Assembly (NCBI GenBank): GCA_016182905.1
Contig: JACPFR010000021.1
Coordinates: 62,001-126,000, forward strand
Source: Elusimicrobiota bacterium
Lineage (GTDB): Bacteria > Elusimicrobiota > Elusimicrobia > UBA1565 > UBA9628
Direction: 5' to 3'
DNA: 64,000 bases
Part shown: positions 55,382-64,000 of the stretch, piece by piece
Position numbering within the stretch: the first letter of the stretch is position 1
How the letters are laid out: each line of letters starts with the position of its first letter
Position numbers and translations under genes: made by a program
The notes under the pieces: generated by a model
Told to the model about the DNA's origin: nothing
Database searches by the model: none
The model's input: only the letters and a program-made list of their open reading frames with translations

Positions 55382-55760
55382 CGCGCAGCGCCGAGACCAT
55401 CTTCAGGAGCCGTTCGGCGGGGCAGGGCTGGCGCACGCAGAACTCCGCGCCCTCCGACCGCGCGCGCGCGGCCAGCGGCGCGAAATCGTCCCGCGCGCTG
55501 GTGATGATCACCTTCGTCCTCGCGCCCGCCGCGCGCAGCTCCCTCAGGAGGGCGAGGCCGGTCAGGCCCGGCAGGTCCTGGTTGAGGATCGCAACCTCGG
55601 GCTTGAGGACCTTCGCCAGCGCCGCCGCGGTGAGGCCGTCGTAGGCCCGGGAGACGCGGTAGCCGGCCGCGGTGAAGAGGAACCCGTAGACGTCGGCGAG
55701 GTCGTGCGTCTCGTCGGCGACCAGTATCCGCGGCTTGACGGAAAAATCGTGTTTTCGCAT
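55359..55760 (-). CDS. Pseudo-receiver domain protein
   Basis: 133 aa with the receiver fold (PRILVADETHDLADVYGFLF, GYRVSRAYDGLTAAALAKVL, KVIITSARDDFA), but the phospho-acceptor position is Asn (AILNQDLPG instead of LLDxxMPG) and the conserved Lys before Pro is Gln (CVRQPCP). The acidic pair is DE. It should not be phosphorylated in the normal way and probably acts by protein contact. ATG 55760 is chosen for a TAAGCT hexamer 5 nt upstream and because the 11 earlier residues lie upstream of that promoter. Confidence 0.78.
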   Translation of the reverse strand: MRKHDFSVKPRILVADETHDLADVYGFLFTAAGYRVSRAYDGLTAAALAKVLKPEVAILNQDLPGLTGLALLRELRAAGARTKVIITSARDDFAPLAARARSEGAEFCVRQPCPAERLLKMVSALRATSARGR

Positions 55761-55765
55761 ACCTA

Positions 55766-55793
55766 AGCTTAGCAGACGTCGCGGGATACACAA
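55766..55793 (-). promoter_or_regulatory. Promoter of the pseudo-receiver gene
   Basis: On the minus strand TTGTGT (55793-55788) and TAAGCT (55771-55766) with a 16-nt spacer; the ATG follows after 5 nt. Confidence 0.45.
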
Positions 55794-55812
55794 GACCCAG
55801 TCAAGAAACTGT

Positions 55813-55818
55813 TACACT
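55813..55818 (+). promoter_or_regulatory. -10 element of the BI-1 gene
   Basis: TACACT lies 7 nt before the ATG at 55826. No convincing -35 is visible in the 65-nt gap shared with the divergent pseudo-receiver gene. Confidence 0.4.
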
Positions 55819-55825
55819 CGTTCCC

Positions 55826-56527
55826 ATGAGCTATTCCCCCCCGGGCCTGATGTCCGCCGCCGAGATCGAGTCGCGCTCCTTCATCCAGAAGGTCTACGCC
55901 TGGATGAGCGTGGGGCTCGCGGTCACCGGGGCGTGCGCGCTGTACATGGCCTCCGACCCGCGCATGATCATGGCCTTGGTCCAGAACAAGGTCCTCTTCT
56001 ACGGGCTGATGATCGCCGAGCTCGGCCTGGTCGTCTTCCTGTCCGGCTGGGTCAAGACGATGGAGGTCGGCACGGCGCGGCTGGCCTTCCTGTTCTACGC
56101 GGCGCTCAGCGGCGTGACCTTGTCGGTCATCTTCCTGATCTACACCCGCGGCTCCATCGCCAACGCCTTCTTCCTGACCGGCGGGATGTTCGCCGTCATG
56201 AGCGCCTACGGCTACATGACGAAGACCGACCTCACCTCGATGGGCAACTTCATGATGATGGGCCTCGTCGGGATCATCCTCGCCTCCGTCGTGAACTGGT
56301 GGACGAAGAGCCCCGCCGTCGAGTGGGCCGTCTCGATCCTCAGCGTGATCGTCTTCACCGGGCTGACCGCCTACGACACCCAGAAGATCAAGGCGATGAA
56401 CGTCGTCGGCAACGCGGGCACGGACGAGGACACGAAGGAGGCGATCTCCGGCGCGCTCACCTTGTACCTCGACTTCATCAACCTGTTCCTGAGCCTGCTG
56501 CGCCTCACGGGCCGCCGCCGCGACTAG
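55826..56527 (+). CDS. Bax inhibitor-1 family membrane protein
   Basis: 233 aa, about seven transmembrane helices. The family pattern is clear: FIQKVYAWMSVGLAVTGACA at the start, GVTLSVIFLIYT, GGMFAVMSAYGYMTKTDLTS, and the C-terminal FTGLTAYDTQKIKAM and ALTLYLDFINLFLSLLRL. The buried Asp residues of this family (in TAYDTQ and LYLDFIN), which form a pH sensor in the calcium-leak homologue BsYetJ, are present. A role in calcium leak or membrane proteostasis is possible. Confidence 0.93.
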   Translation: MSYSPPGLMSAAEIESRSFIQKVYAWMSVGLAVTGACALYMASDPRMIMALVQNKVLFYGLMIAELGLVVFLSGWVKTMEVGTARLAFLFYAALSGVTLSVIFLIYTRGSIANAFFLTGGMFAVMSAYGYMTKTDLTSMGNFMMMGLVGIILASVVNWWTKSPAVEWAVSILSVIVFTGLTAYDTQKIKAMNVVGNAGTDEDTKEAISGALTLYLDFINLFLSLLRLTGRRRD

Positions 56528-56577
56528 GCTTTACCGAACATTTAACCGCGTGAAATGATTTCCCGGCCGCGCTCGTT

Positions 56578-56583
56578 TATAAT
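56578..56583 (+). promoter_or_regulatory. -10 element of the 56590 gene
   Basis: A perfect TATAAT, 6 nt before the ATG at 56590. No strong -35. Confidence 0.5.
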
Positions 56584-56589
56584 GAGCGC

Positions 56590-57744
56590 ATGGGAAACAA
56601 CGACCGCGGCCCCCTGACCGGCGCGTACACCGCTCCGCCTCGCCCCCGCAAGACGGGCGGCTCCTCCGGCCTCGCCGTCGCCGGCGCGGGGATCGCCGCG
56701 GCGGTGGGGCTGACCTGGCTGCTCGCCCCCGGCTTCTCCGCCCCGAAAGCCCCGGCCCCCGTCCCCGTCGCGCCGCCCGCGCCCGCGGCGGCCGCGCTCC
56801 CGATGCCGGCCGCCGCCGCCGCGCCCCGCGCGAAGGCCGCCCCCTCCTCGATCCCGCCCCCGCTCGCCGGCTCGGAGGGCGGCGCCGCGGCCCCCGCGGC
56901 CCTGTCCGCCGCCGCGCTGGCCTTCGCCGCGCCCGCGGTCGCGTGGCGGTGGCCGACTCAGCTCAAGGGCTCCTTCGCCCGGACGCTGTCCGGCGGCTCC
57001 GGCGCGCCGGCGGCCGGCGCGCCCCTGAGCATCCTGCGCCAGACCATCCTGTCCTGGAACCCCGGCGGCGTCCCCGGCCGGCGCGCGCTGTACCATCAGG
57101 TCCTCTCCGACGGCACGGAGCGCGACCGCGTCGAGTCGGAGCTCGACCTCCCGACCTTGCCCGTCATGCAGGACCCGCTCGTCTTCGACCTGGCGAACAC
57201 GGGCATCAAGACGAGCTCCCGCAAGGCCATCTACGGGATCACCGGGACGAAGGACGACGACAAGCTCAAATGGCTCAACGAGGTCGAGGAGGGGATGGGC
57301 ATCCTCGTCTTCGACGCCGACAAGGACGGCGCCTCGGGGCGGACCGGCCTCGAGCTGTTCGGCGACCAGAGCGACCTCAACGGCGACGGCCAGGCCGACG
57401 GCCATCCCGACGGCTTCTCGACCCTGCGCGCGTTCGTGGACCGGGCCTCGCGCGACGGCGTGCTGCCGCCGGACGCCCGGGCGCGCGGCCTGCTCGACGC
57501 CCCCGCGCTCGCGGCGCTGGAGAAGGCCTACGGCCTGAAGATGAAGGTCGGCGGGTTCAACCGCGCGCCGGTCTCCCTGAAGACGGCGGGCGTGCGCGAG
57601 ATCTCGTTCACCGAGGCCCCGGCCGAGCCCGCCCGGGAGTTCGACGGCCGCGGCAACGGGCTGTCGCTCCATCCCGGCGCCGCGTTCTCGCGCCCCGACG
57701 GCTCGCGCGGGATCTACGCCAACGTCTGGCTGACCTCGAAGTAG
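56590..57744 (+). CDS. Anchored protein with an EF-hand-like segment
   Basis: 384 aa of unknown function. A short cytoplasmic N-terminus, a transmembrane helix (26-46) and a long Ala/Pro-rich linker (50-115) precede a globular domain. That domain contains DADKDGASGRTGLELFGDQ and SDLNGDGQADGHPDGF, acidic loops of the DxDxDG/DxNGDG kind that bind calcium in EF-hand and dockerin-like proteins. Its architecture matches the anchored products of the convergent cluster at 57746-61998, with which it may work. It ends 1 nt before that cluster. Confidence 0.68.
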   Translation: MGNNDRGPLTGAYTAPPRPRKTGGSSGLAVAGAGIAAAVGLTWLLAPGFSAPKAPAPVPVAPPAPAAAALPMPAAAAAPRAKAAPSSIPPPLAGSEGGAAAPAALSAAALAFAAPAVAWRWPTQLKGSFARTLSGGSGAPAAGAPLSILRQTILSWNPGGVPGRRALYHQVLSDGTERDRVESELDLPTLPVMQDPLVFDLANTGIKTSSRKAIYGITGTKDDDKLKWLNEVEEGMGILVFDADKDGASGRTGLELFGDQSDLNGDGQADGHPDGFSTLRAFVDRASRDGVLPPDARARGLLDAPALAALEKAYGLKMKVGGFNRAPVSLKTAGVREISFTEAPAEPAREFDGRGNGLSLHPGAAFSRPDGSRGIYANVWLTSK

Positions 57745-57745
57745 C

Positions 57746-58747
57746 TCAGGGCGCCGGGTCGCGCTTGCAGACGATGGTCCCGTCGTCGGCGACCTCGAAG
57801 GACACCGACTTGGCGTTCGCCGCGCGGGCCTCGACGAAGTAGGCCGCGTACTGGTCGAACAGGATCCGCTCGAGCTCGCGGATGCCGAACTTGCTGACGC
57901 GCATGTTGGCCTCGAGCGCCTGGACGATCAGCTCGGGCGCGACGAAATGCGTCTCGATGCCGTACTCCTGGCCGAGCTTGGAGATCTTGAGCAAGGAGAT
58001 CTCGGCGACCTGCATGCCGGCCAACGGCTTGAACAGGTAGACCTTGTCCACGCGGCCGAGGATCTCGGGGCGGAAGGTCCCGCTCTCGGCGAGCAAGGTC
58101 TTGATCGCGTTCATGATGCGGGGATAGTCGGTGAGGCCCTGCACCGCCTTGCCCATCGAGTCGGCGAGTGAGTTGCTCGTCATGATGATCACCGATTGGG
58201 TGAAGTCCGCGGTCTTGCCGCTGCCCTGCTCGGTCAGGCGCCCTTCTCCCATGACCTGCAGGAGGAGGTCGAAGACGGTCGGGTGCGCCTTCTCGATCTC
58301 GTCGAAGAGCACGACGCGCTTGGGGTTGGCGAACATGGGGCGCGTCAGCTGCCCGCCCTGCTCGGCGCCCACGTAGCCGGAGGACGCGCCCGTCAGGCGG
58401 GACTTTCCCATCTCGGCGCTGGCCAGCTCGGAGCAGTCGAAGCGCAGCAAGGCCTGCTCGTCGCCGAACAGGTACTCGCAGATGGCCTTCGCCAGCTCGG
58501 TCTTCCCCGTGCCGGTCGGCCCGAGGAACAGGAGGTTGCACACCGGCCGCGTGCGCTTGTCCTTCATCCAGCTCAGGCGGATGAGGCGCGCCACGTCCTC
58601 GACGATCTCGTCCTGGCCCTTCACGCGCGAGCGCAGGTGCTCGACGAGCTTGGCCTCGTCGACCGTGAAGCGCTTGCTCTCCGAGTCCGAGGCCTTGAGC
58701 ATCCCCTGGAGCTTGGTCCAGTCCGTCATCTTGGAAAGATCGCTCAC
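57746..58747 (-). CDS. ClpB/ClpA D2-like AAA+ ATPase, soluble
   Basis: 333 aa, a single AAA+ module of the Clp/Hsp100 D2 type (AAA_2 plus C-terminal ClpB_D2-small). Walker A GPTGTGKT (76-83), Walker B VVLFDEIE (145-152), sensor 1 TSN, Arg finger in FRPEILGRVDKVYLF and sensor 2 GIRELER are present, and a GYVGAEQGG pore loop suggests substrate threading. There is no N-domain, D1 domain or ClpP-binding tripeptide. The GTG start follows GAGGAG by 6 nt. It is the last gene of a four-gene cluster with a second, membrane-bound AAA ATPase. Confidence 0.88.
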   Translation of the reverse strand: MSDLSKMTDWTKLQGMLKASDSESKRFTVDEAKLVEHLRSRVKGQDEIVEDVARLIRLSWMKDKRTRPVCNLLFLGPTGTGKTELAKAICEYLFGDEQALLRFDCSELASAEMGKSRLTGASSGYVGAEQGGQLTRPMFANPKRVVLFDEIEKAHPTVFDLLLQVMGEGRLTEQGSGKTADFTQSVIIMTSNSLADSMGKAVQGLTDYPRIMNAIKTLLAESGTFRPEILGRVDKVYLFKPLAGMQVAEISLLKISKLGQEYGIETHFVAPELIVQALEANMRVSKFGIRELERILFDQYAAYFVEARAANAKSVSFEVADDGTIVCKRDPAP

Positions 58748-58757
58748 CGTTTTCTCC

Positions 58758-60050
58758 TCATGGCAAAGTCCCGGCCCGGCGCCCGCGCCGGAAGATGTCC
58801 CGCGCGAAGCCGCCGCGCGCGATGCCCGGCCGCTTCACGCCGAAGCTGTCCTCGTACCCCGTGGCCTCGGCGCCCCGCGTGGTGACGATGCGCGGCTTCT
58901 GCTTGCCGGTCACCGTCACCCGCGCGCCCTCGTAGGCGAGGATCACGATGTCGGCCGTGGTGTCCAGGAAGCGGCAGTCGACGAGCTCGACGGCCGAGTC
59001 GATCCAGGCCGCGAGCGGCCGCGTGTACGCGTCGAACGTGGTCCGGGTGAACTTCGCCTTGACCGCCCCGCGGATCAGGACGTTGGCCGACGAGCCGGTG
59101 AGGCGGACGTCCTCGACCGTGAGCTTCGCGGAGCCGCCGCCCTGCTCGACGATCAGCGGCGGGGCCGACGAGTCGTTGCTGTTGACCTGGACGTCGCGCA
59201 GGGTCAGCGCCGAGGCGTAGCCGTACACGGCCCCTCCCGGCTCGGTCTTCGGATACTCAAAATGCGAGCCGCGCTCGACGAGCACCTTCTCGAGCCGGAG
59301 GCCGCCGTTGCGCACGCTGATCGTCGCGCCGGGGCCGGTCCAGCTCACCGTGACGGCGCCGGGATAAGAGCCGGTGCCACGGATGCGCACGGACTTGTTC
59401 GCGACGTCGACGGGGCCCTCGTAGCTCCCGGGCTTGACCAGGATGAGGTCGCCGTCCGAGGCGCTGAACACCGCGTCGCGCAGGCTCGAGGTGTCCACGC
59501 CCGCCGTGCCCGCCGGCCCCACCGTGAAGATGCCGACGCGCGACGGCGCGACGCGCAAGGGCGCCGGCAGCGCGGCCCGCGCCGCTTGGGCCGTCGGCGC
59601 CTGCGCGGCCTGAGGCGCGCCCATCAGGCTGTTGAGCAGGCTGTTGATCCCCCCCAGGCCCCCGGCCGGAGCGCCGACGATGCCCTGCGTGTTCCCCACG
59701 CCCGAGCCCGTCAAGGTGAACTTCGGCGGCGTGGACGGCACGGACGCGGCAGGGCCCATGACCATCGCCGACGGATCCCGCGCGGCGGCGGTCACGCCGC
59801 TGTAGGTGGCGAGGTCGGACGAGGCGGGCGCCGGGGGGGTGACGGCGCCGTACGACCCGGGATCATCGAAGGCCCGGTCGGCCGGCGCGGCCGCGGCGGG
59901 CGCGGGCGCGGACACCGCGGCCGGCGCCGCCGGGGGCGGCAGGCTCTCGTGACGCGCCGTCGCCGAGCCCAGCGCCGAGACCACGTAGGCGACGCCCCCG
60001 ACGGCGGCGAACATCTGGAACCAGGTGTCCTTGAGCAGGCGCTTCTTCAC
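58758..60050 (-). CDS. Anchored right-handed beta-helix protein
   Basis: 430 aa. A transmembrane helix (about 11-29) is followed by an Ala/Pro-rich linker to about residue 195 and then a pectate-lyase-like parallel beta-helix (LRDAVFSASDGDLILVKPGS, NKSVRIRGTGSYPGAVTVSW, ALTLRDVQVNSN, AKFTRTTFDAYTRPLAAWID), ending in a basic tail. No enzyme motif is recognised, so it may bind polysaccharide or serve as a structural element. The GTG at 60050 overlaps the stop of the membrane AAA gene, which fixes the start. Confidence 0.78.
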   Translation of the reverse strand: MKKRLLKDTWFQMFAAVGGVAYVVSALGSATARHESLPPPAAPAAVSAPAPAAAAPADRAFDDPGSYGAVTPPAPASSDLATYSGVTAAARDPSAMVMGPAASVPSTPPKFTLTGSGVGNTQGIVGAPAGGLGGINSLLNSLMGAPQAAQAPTAQAARAALPAPLRVAPSRVGIFTVGPAGTAGVDTSSLRDAVFSASDGDLILVKPGSYEGPVDVANKSVRIRGTGSYPGAVTVSWTGPGATISVRNGGLRLEKVLVERGSHFEYPKTEPGGAVYGYASALTLRDVQVNSNDSSAPPLIVEQGGGSAKLTVEDVRLTGSSANVLIRGAVKAKFTRTTFDAYTRPLAAWIDSAVELVDCRFLDTTADIVILAYEGARVTVTGKQKPRIVTTRGAEATGYEDSFGVKRPGIARGGFARDIFRRGRRAGTLP

Positions 60051-61159
60051 GGCCGCTCCCTCGCGAGGCCCAGGACCGCCCCGCCGGTGTGCGGGTCGAG
60101 GCCCAGCGAGACGGCGCTCGAGCCCTTCTGGCGGGCCTCCTCGAGCAGGGGATCCATCATGCGGCGCAGGCAGCGCGTGAGCTGGCGCACGCCGTACTCG
60201 CCGAACTCGGCGTTGAGCGCCACCGCGCGCGCGAGCAGCTCGGGCGAGAGGTAGCTGACCACGATGCCCTGCTCGCGCCACTGCTTGGCGATCTGCAGGC
60301 AGGCGATCTCGGCGATGTGGATCGGCGCCAGCGCGTCCATCAGCACGATCTCGCTGAAGCGGGCGAGGAAGGCCTTCTCGAAGCCGGCGTCCTTGATCAA
60401 GGCGTCGCGCGCGCGCGCCGCGAACGAGGAGGCGTCGTCGGTCTTGAGCGCGCGCAGGCGCTCCGCGCCCGCGTTGCAGGTCGCGAAGAACACGCAGCCG
60501 CTGAAATCGACCATCTTCGACGAGGAGCGGTCGCGCACCTGCCCGCCGTCGAGCGCCTCGAACAGGCCGTGCAGGACGTCGGGGTGGCACTTGTCGATCT
60601 CGTCGAGCAGCACGACGCGGTAGGGATCCTCGAGCAGCGCCCCGGTCAGCGAGCCCGTCTCCGCCCCGCCCGCGGCGCCCAGCAGGCCCTGCAGGTCGTG
60701 CGGGTCCTTGAACTGGTTCATGCGCAGGATCACCGGCTCCTTCTCCGGCCACAGGGCCATCGCCGTCATCTGCGCGAGGAAGGTCTTGCCCGTCCCCGTC
60801 GGCCCGACGAGGAGGAAGGAGCCCAGGCTGCGGCCGGGCCGCGCCAGCTCCAGGCCGCGCTGGACGCTGTGCACGATCAGGTCCACGGCCGCGTCCTGGC
60901 CGCGCACGTTCTCCTTGATCCAGCTGCCGTAGTCGCGCAGGCGCATCTTGCGCAGGACCTCGTGGTCGACGAGGCCCTCGCCGCGCGCGGCCGCGTCCTC
61001 GCGCGAGATCGCCCAGAAGCGGTAGATCATCCCGACCCCGGCGAGCGCGAATATCCAGGGCAGCACCTCGGGGGCGCGCTGCTTCACCCCGATCAAGGCG
61101 CCGCCGATGGCCATCACGGCCATCAGGACGAAGAGGGGATGCGTGGGGCTCGATCTCAC
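60047..61159 (-). CDS. Membrane-anchored ClpB-like AAA+ ATPase
   Basis: 370 aa. Two N-terminal transmembrane helices (about 9-25 and 33-50) precede a cytoplasmic AAA_2 module: Walker A GPTGTGKT (119-126), Walker B VVLLDEID (182-189), sensor 1 ATCN (227-230), Arg finger near Arg267 and a sensor 2 GVRQLTR. The pore loop differs from that of the second ATPase, as GYVG is not seen. Membrane anchoring of a Clp-type module recalls FtsH-like or secretion-type unfoldases, but no protease domain is attached. The GTG at 61159 overlaps the preceding stop. Confidence 0.85.
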   Translation of the reverse strand: MRSSPTHPLFVLMAVMAIGGALIGVKQRAPEVLPWIFALAGVGMIYRFWAISREDAAARGEGLVDHEVLRKMRLRDYGSWIKENVRGQDAAVDLIVHSVQRGLELARPGRSLGSFLLVGPTGTGKTFLAQMTAMALWPEKEPVILRMNQFKDPHDLQGLLGAAGGAETGSLTGALLEDPYRVVLLDEIDKCHPDVLHGLFEALDGGQVRDRSSSKMVDFSGCVFFATCNAGAERLRALKTDDASSFAARARDALIKDAGFEKAFLARFSEIVLMDALAPIHIAEIACLQIAKQWREQGIVVSYLSPELLARAVALNAEFGEYGVRQLTRCLRRMMDPLLEEARQKGSSAVSLGLDPHTGGAVLGLARERP

Positions 61160-61998
61160 TTGTAGTCGATGGTCCAGCTGTCGGTCTCGCCGACCAGCAT
61201 CCGCCGCGAGACGACCGTCCCGGCCGAGGTCTGCAGGCCGAGCGTGACGCCTCCGACGCCGTCGCGCACCGCCTTGACCGTCACCCGGTGCGACTCGCCC
61301 TTCTTGAGCGGGATCTCGAGCGTCGCCCCGCCGTGGGTCAGGGCCAGGTACGACACCGGCACGCCGTCCACGAGGATCTGCACGACGTCGCCGTCCTGGT
61401 CCACGTCGTCGATGAGCCGCATCGAGAAGATAGACCAGCCGTCGGAGCGCACCGCCTCGTGCCCTTGCGCGGTCAGCACCGACTGAGGCGCGGATGCCGC
61501 GGGCGCCGCCAGCTCGGGCGGCACGACGGGCAGCGGCGAGGAAGCCCGGTTCTCCGCGGGCACGGCGGGGGCGGAGGGGGCGGGATCCGCGGGCGCGACG
61601 GCGGCCGGAGCCTGCGGGGACGCCGGCGCGCCGGTGCCCATCGTCGTCGGAGCGGCGCCTCCGGCGCCGGCGGGCGCCGGGGACTGGCGCACGCGCTCGG
61701 TGGCCGCGGCGTTCAGGTCGGCGTCGGTCACCGTGATGACCTTGTCCTCCTGCCCGGCGGCGATCGCGATCGGCGCGGGGCCCGACGGCTGACGATAATG
61801 GATGGCGGTCCCGGCCAGCGCCCCGGCCGCGATCAGCGCGGCGAGGACCAGGATCCCCCTCCCTTTGGCCGCCGGCTGTCCCGGAAGCGGGACATAGGCC
61901 GAGCCCCGGGACGGGTCGAGGCCTTGAGGAGAGGACGCCGCCTTGGGCGCGGCGTCGGCCTTCGATTTATTCGGCTCGGGAGAGGGTTGTTCGCTCAT
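61156..61998 (-). CDS. Anchored protein with a beta-rich C-terminal domain
   Basis: 280 aa. Residues 1-47 are hydrophilic and Pro-rich, 48-67 form a transmembrane helix (GILVLAALIAAGALAGTAIHY), and a long Ala/Pro linker reaches to about residue 185. The C-terminal 95 residues are beta-rich (VVQILVDGVPVSYLALTHGG, GATLEIPLKKGESHRVTVKA), reminiscent of PEGA-type or small Ig-like domains. ATG 61998 is chosen because GGAGCT lies just upstream and the promoter is beyond it. First gene of the AAA/beta-helix cluster. Confidence 0.72.
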   Translation of the reverse strand: MSEQPSPEPNKSKADAAPKAASSPQGLDPSRGSAYVPLPGQPAAKGRGILVLAALIAAGALAGTAIHYRQPSGPAPIAIAAGQEDKVITVTDADLNAAATERVRQSPAPAGAGGAAPTTMGTGAPASPQAPAAVAPADPAPSAPAVPAENRASSPLPVVPPELAAPAASAPQSVLTAQGHEAVRSDGWSIFSMRLIDDVDQDGDVVQILVDGVPVSYLALTHGGATLEIPLKKGESHRVTVKAVRDGVGGVTLGLQTSAGTVVSRRMLVGETDSWTIDYK

Positions 61999-62017
61999 GG
62001 GAGCTCCGGGACTCCAT

Positions 62018-62046
62018 AGTATTGAGGAAGGGCGCAACCTTGTCAA
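62018..62046 (-). promoter_or_regulatory. Promoter of the AAA/beta-helix cluster
   Basis: On the minus strand a perfect TTGACA (62046-62041) lies 17 nt from AATACT (62023-62018). Transcription would start near 62011, giving a 13-nt leader with GGAGCT. It drives the four genes 61156-57746. Confidence 0.75.
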
Positions 62047-62082
62047 CGCCTGATTAGACCCCTCTTTAGGAAAGACGCCGGG

Positions 62083-62126
62083 CGACTGACGGCACCGTCA
62101 GTCGACTGTTTCCGGAAACAGTCGAC
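62083..62126. promoter_or_regulatory. Two abutting palindromes
   Basis: CGACTGACGG (62083-62092) is inverted at 62095-62104, and a perfect 26-bp palindrome with no spacer, GTCGACTGTTTCC and its complement, covers 62101-62126; the two share GTCG. They lie 40-80 nt upstream of the promoter of the AAA cluster and after hemL. Possible operator for the cluster or part of a terminator region. Confidence 0.55.
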
Positions 62127-62140
62127 CGAAAAGGAGGGCT

Positions 62141-62178
62141 CTCGCGGAGAACTCTCACCGGGGCGGATTCCCCGCGAC
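62141..62178 (-). terminator. Possible terminator after hemL
   Basis: On the minus strand, inverted CTCTCG/CGAGAG arms extended by CGG/CCG (about 62140-62148 and 62168-62178, with one bulge) and an inner GGGG/CCCC pair form a stem-loop just after the hemL stop; CCCTCCTTTTC follows. The T-run is short and offset, so termination is uncertain. Confidence 0.4.
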
Positions 62179-62183
62179 GAGAG

Positions 62184-64000
<1,817 letters not shown>

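Overview
The window is a dense, visibly GC-rich bacterial chromosome segment with about 58 protein genes, no rRNA or tRNA gene that I could find, no CRISPR array and no insertion sequence with a transposase. Heptose-synthesis genes (gmhA, an RfaE domain II enzyme), a periplasmic alpha-2-macroglobulin/PBP1C pair and signal peptides or anchors on many proteins point to a diderm (Gram-negative) organism. Retraction-type PilT ATPases, a PilB/GspE ATPase, HD-GYP and receiver proteins suggest type IV pili and two-component-like signalling. The set recalls free-living Elusimicrobiota or a similar under-sampled diderm phylum, but this is an inference from gene content, not a marker-gene result.

Layout. 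1-8.8 kb: N-terminus of a membrane protein (minus), ssb, then alpha-2-macroglobulin and pbpC overlapping by 4 nt. 8.8-10.7 kb: two paralogous cyclic-nucleotide-fold proteins flanking an exported kinase-fold protein. 10.7-13.2 kb: nagZ-type glycosidase and a HEAT-like exported protein, then a perfect 30-bp inverted repeat. 13.3-23.5 kb: one long plus-strand operon (HD-GYP, rsmI, tsaC, arginine-phosphatase-like, glyA, receiver, mtnP, cdd, lysine-less BCCP-like protein, zinc-ribbon protein, accC, gmhA, rfaE2) in which nearly every gene overlaps or abuts the next. 23.5-26.1 kb: a receiver-PilB fusion and a TPR gene (minus). 26.2-31.7 kb: small exported protein, a 1,167-aa NHL/transglutaminase/TPR protein, gatB. 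31.8-42.8 kb: a long minus-strand operon from a recognisable promoter: glgP, uvrD, gatC, TPR, gatA, Nudix, a degenerate trypsin-like protein ending in a cysteine-rich domain, and two small AT-richer genes. 42.9-50.3 kb: two unknown genes, a 2-hydroxyacid dehydrogenase, dus, a glycosyltransferase, a DUF1015 protein, a nadD-yqeK fusion and a LytR_C protein. 50.3-55.4 kb: pilT, a cNMP-fold/GAF-like protein, rsfS, a second pilT, argS. 55.4-57.7 kb: pseudo-receiver, BI-1 membrane protein, EF-hand-like anchored protein. 57.7-62.0 kb: a four-gene cluster of two ClpB-like AAA ATPases (one membrane-anchored), an anchored beta-helix protein and an anchored beta-rich protein. 62.2-64 kb: hemL and the 3' part of hemB.

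Three things stand out. First, many promoter-proximal genes have a -10 hexamer 5-7 nt before the start codon, so transcription should begin at or next to the start codon (leaderless mRNA); several also have a -35 hexamer at 16-17 nt. Second, several proteins keep a familiar fold but lack its key residue (BCCP-like without biotinyl lysine, trypsin-like without His/Asp, receiver without Asp/Lys, cNMP folds without the phosphate-binding Arg). Third, two clusters look like undescribed systems: the AAA/beta-helix cluster at 57.7-62.0 kb and the pseudo-protease/cysteine-rich-domain operon at 31.8-35.1 kb.
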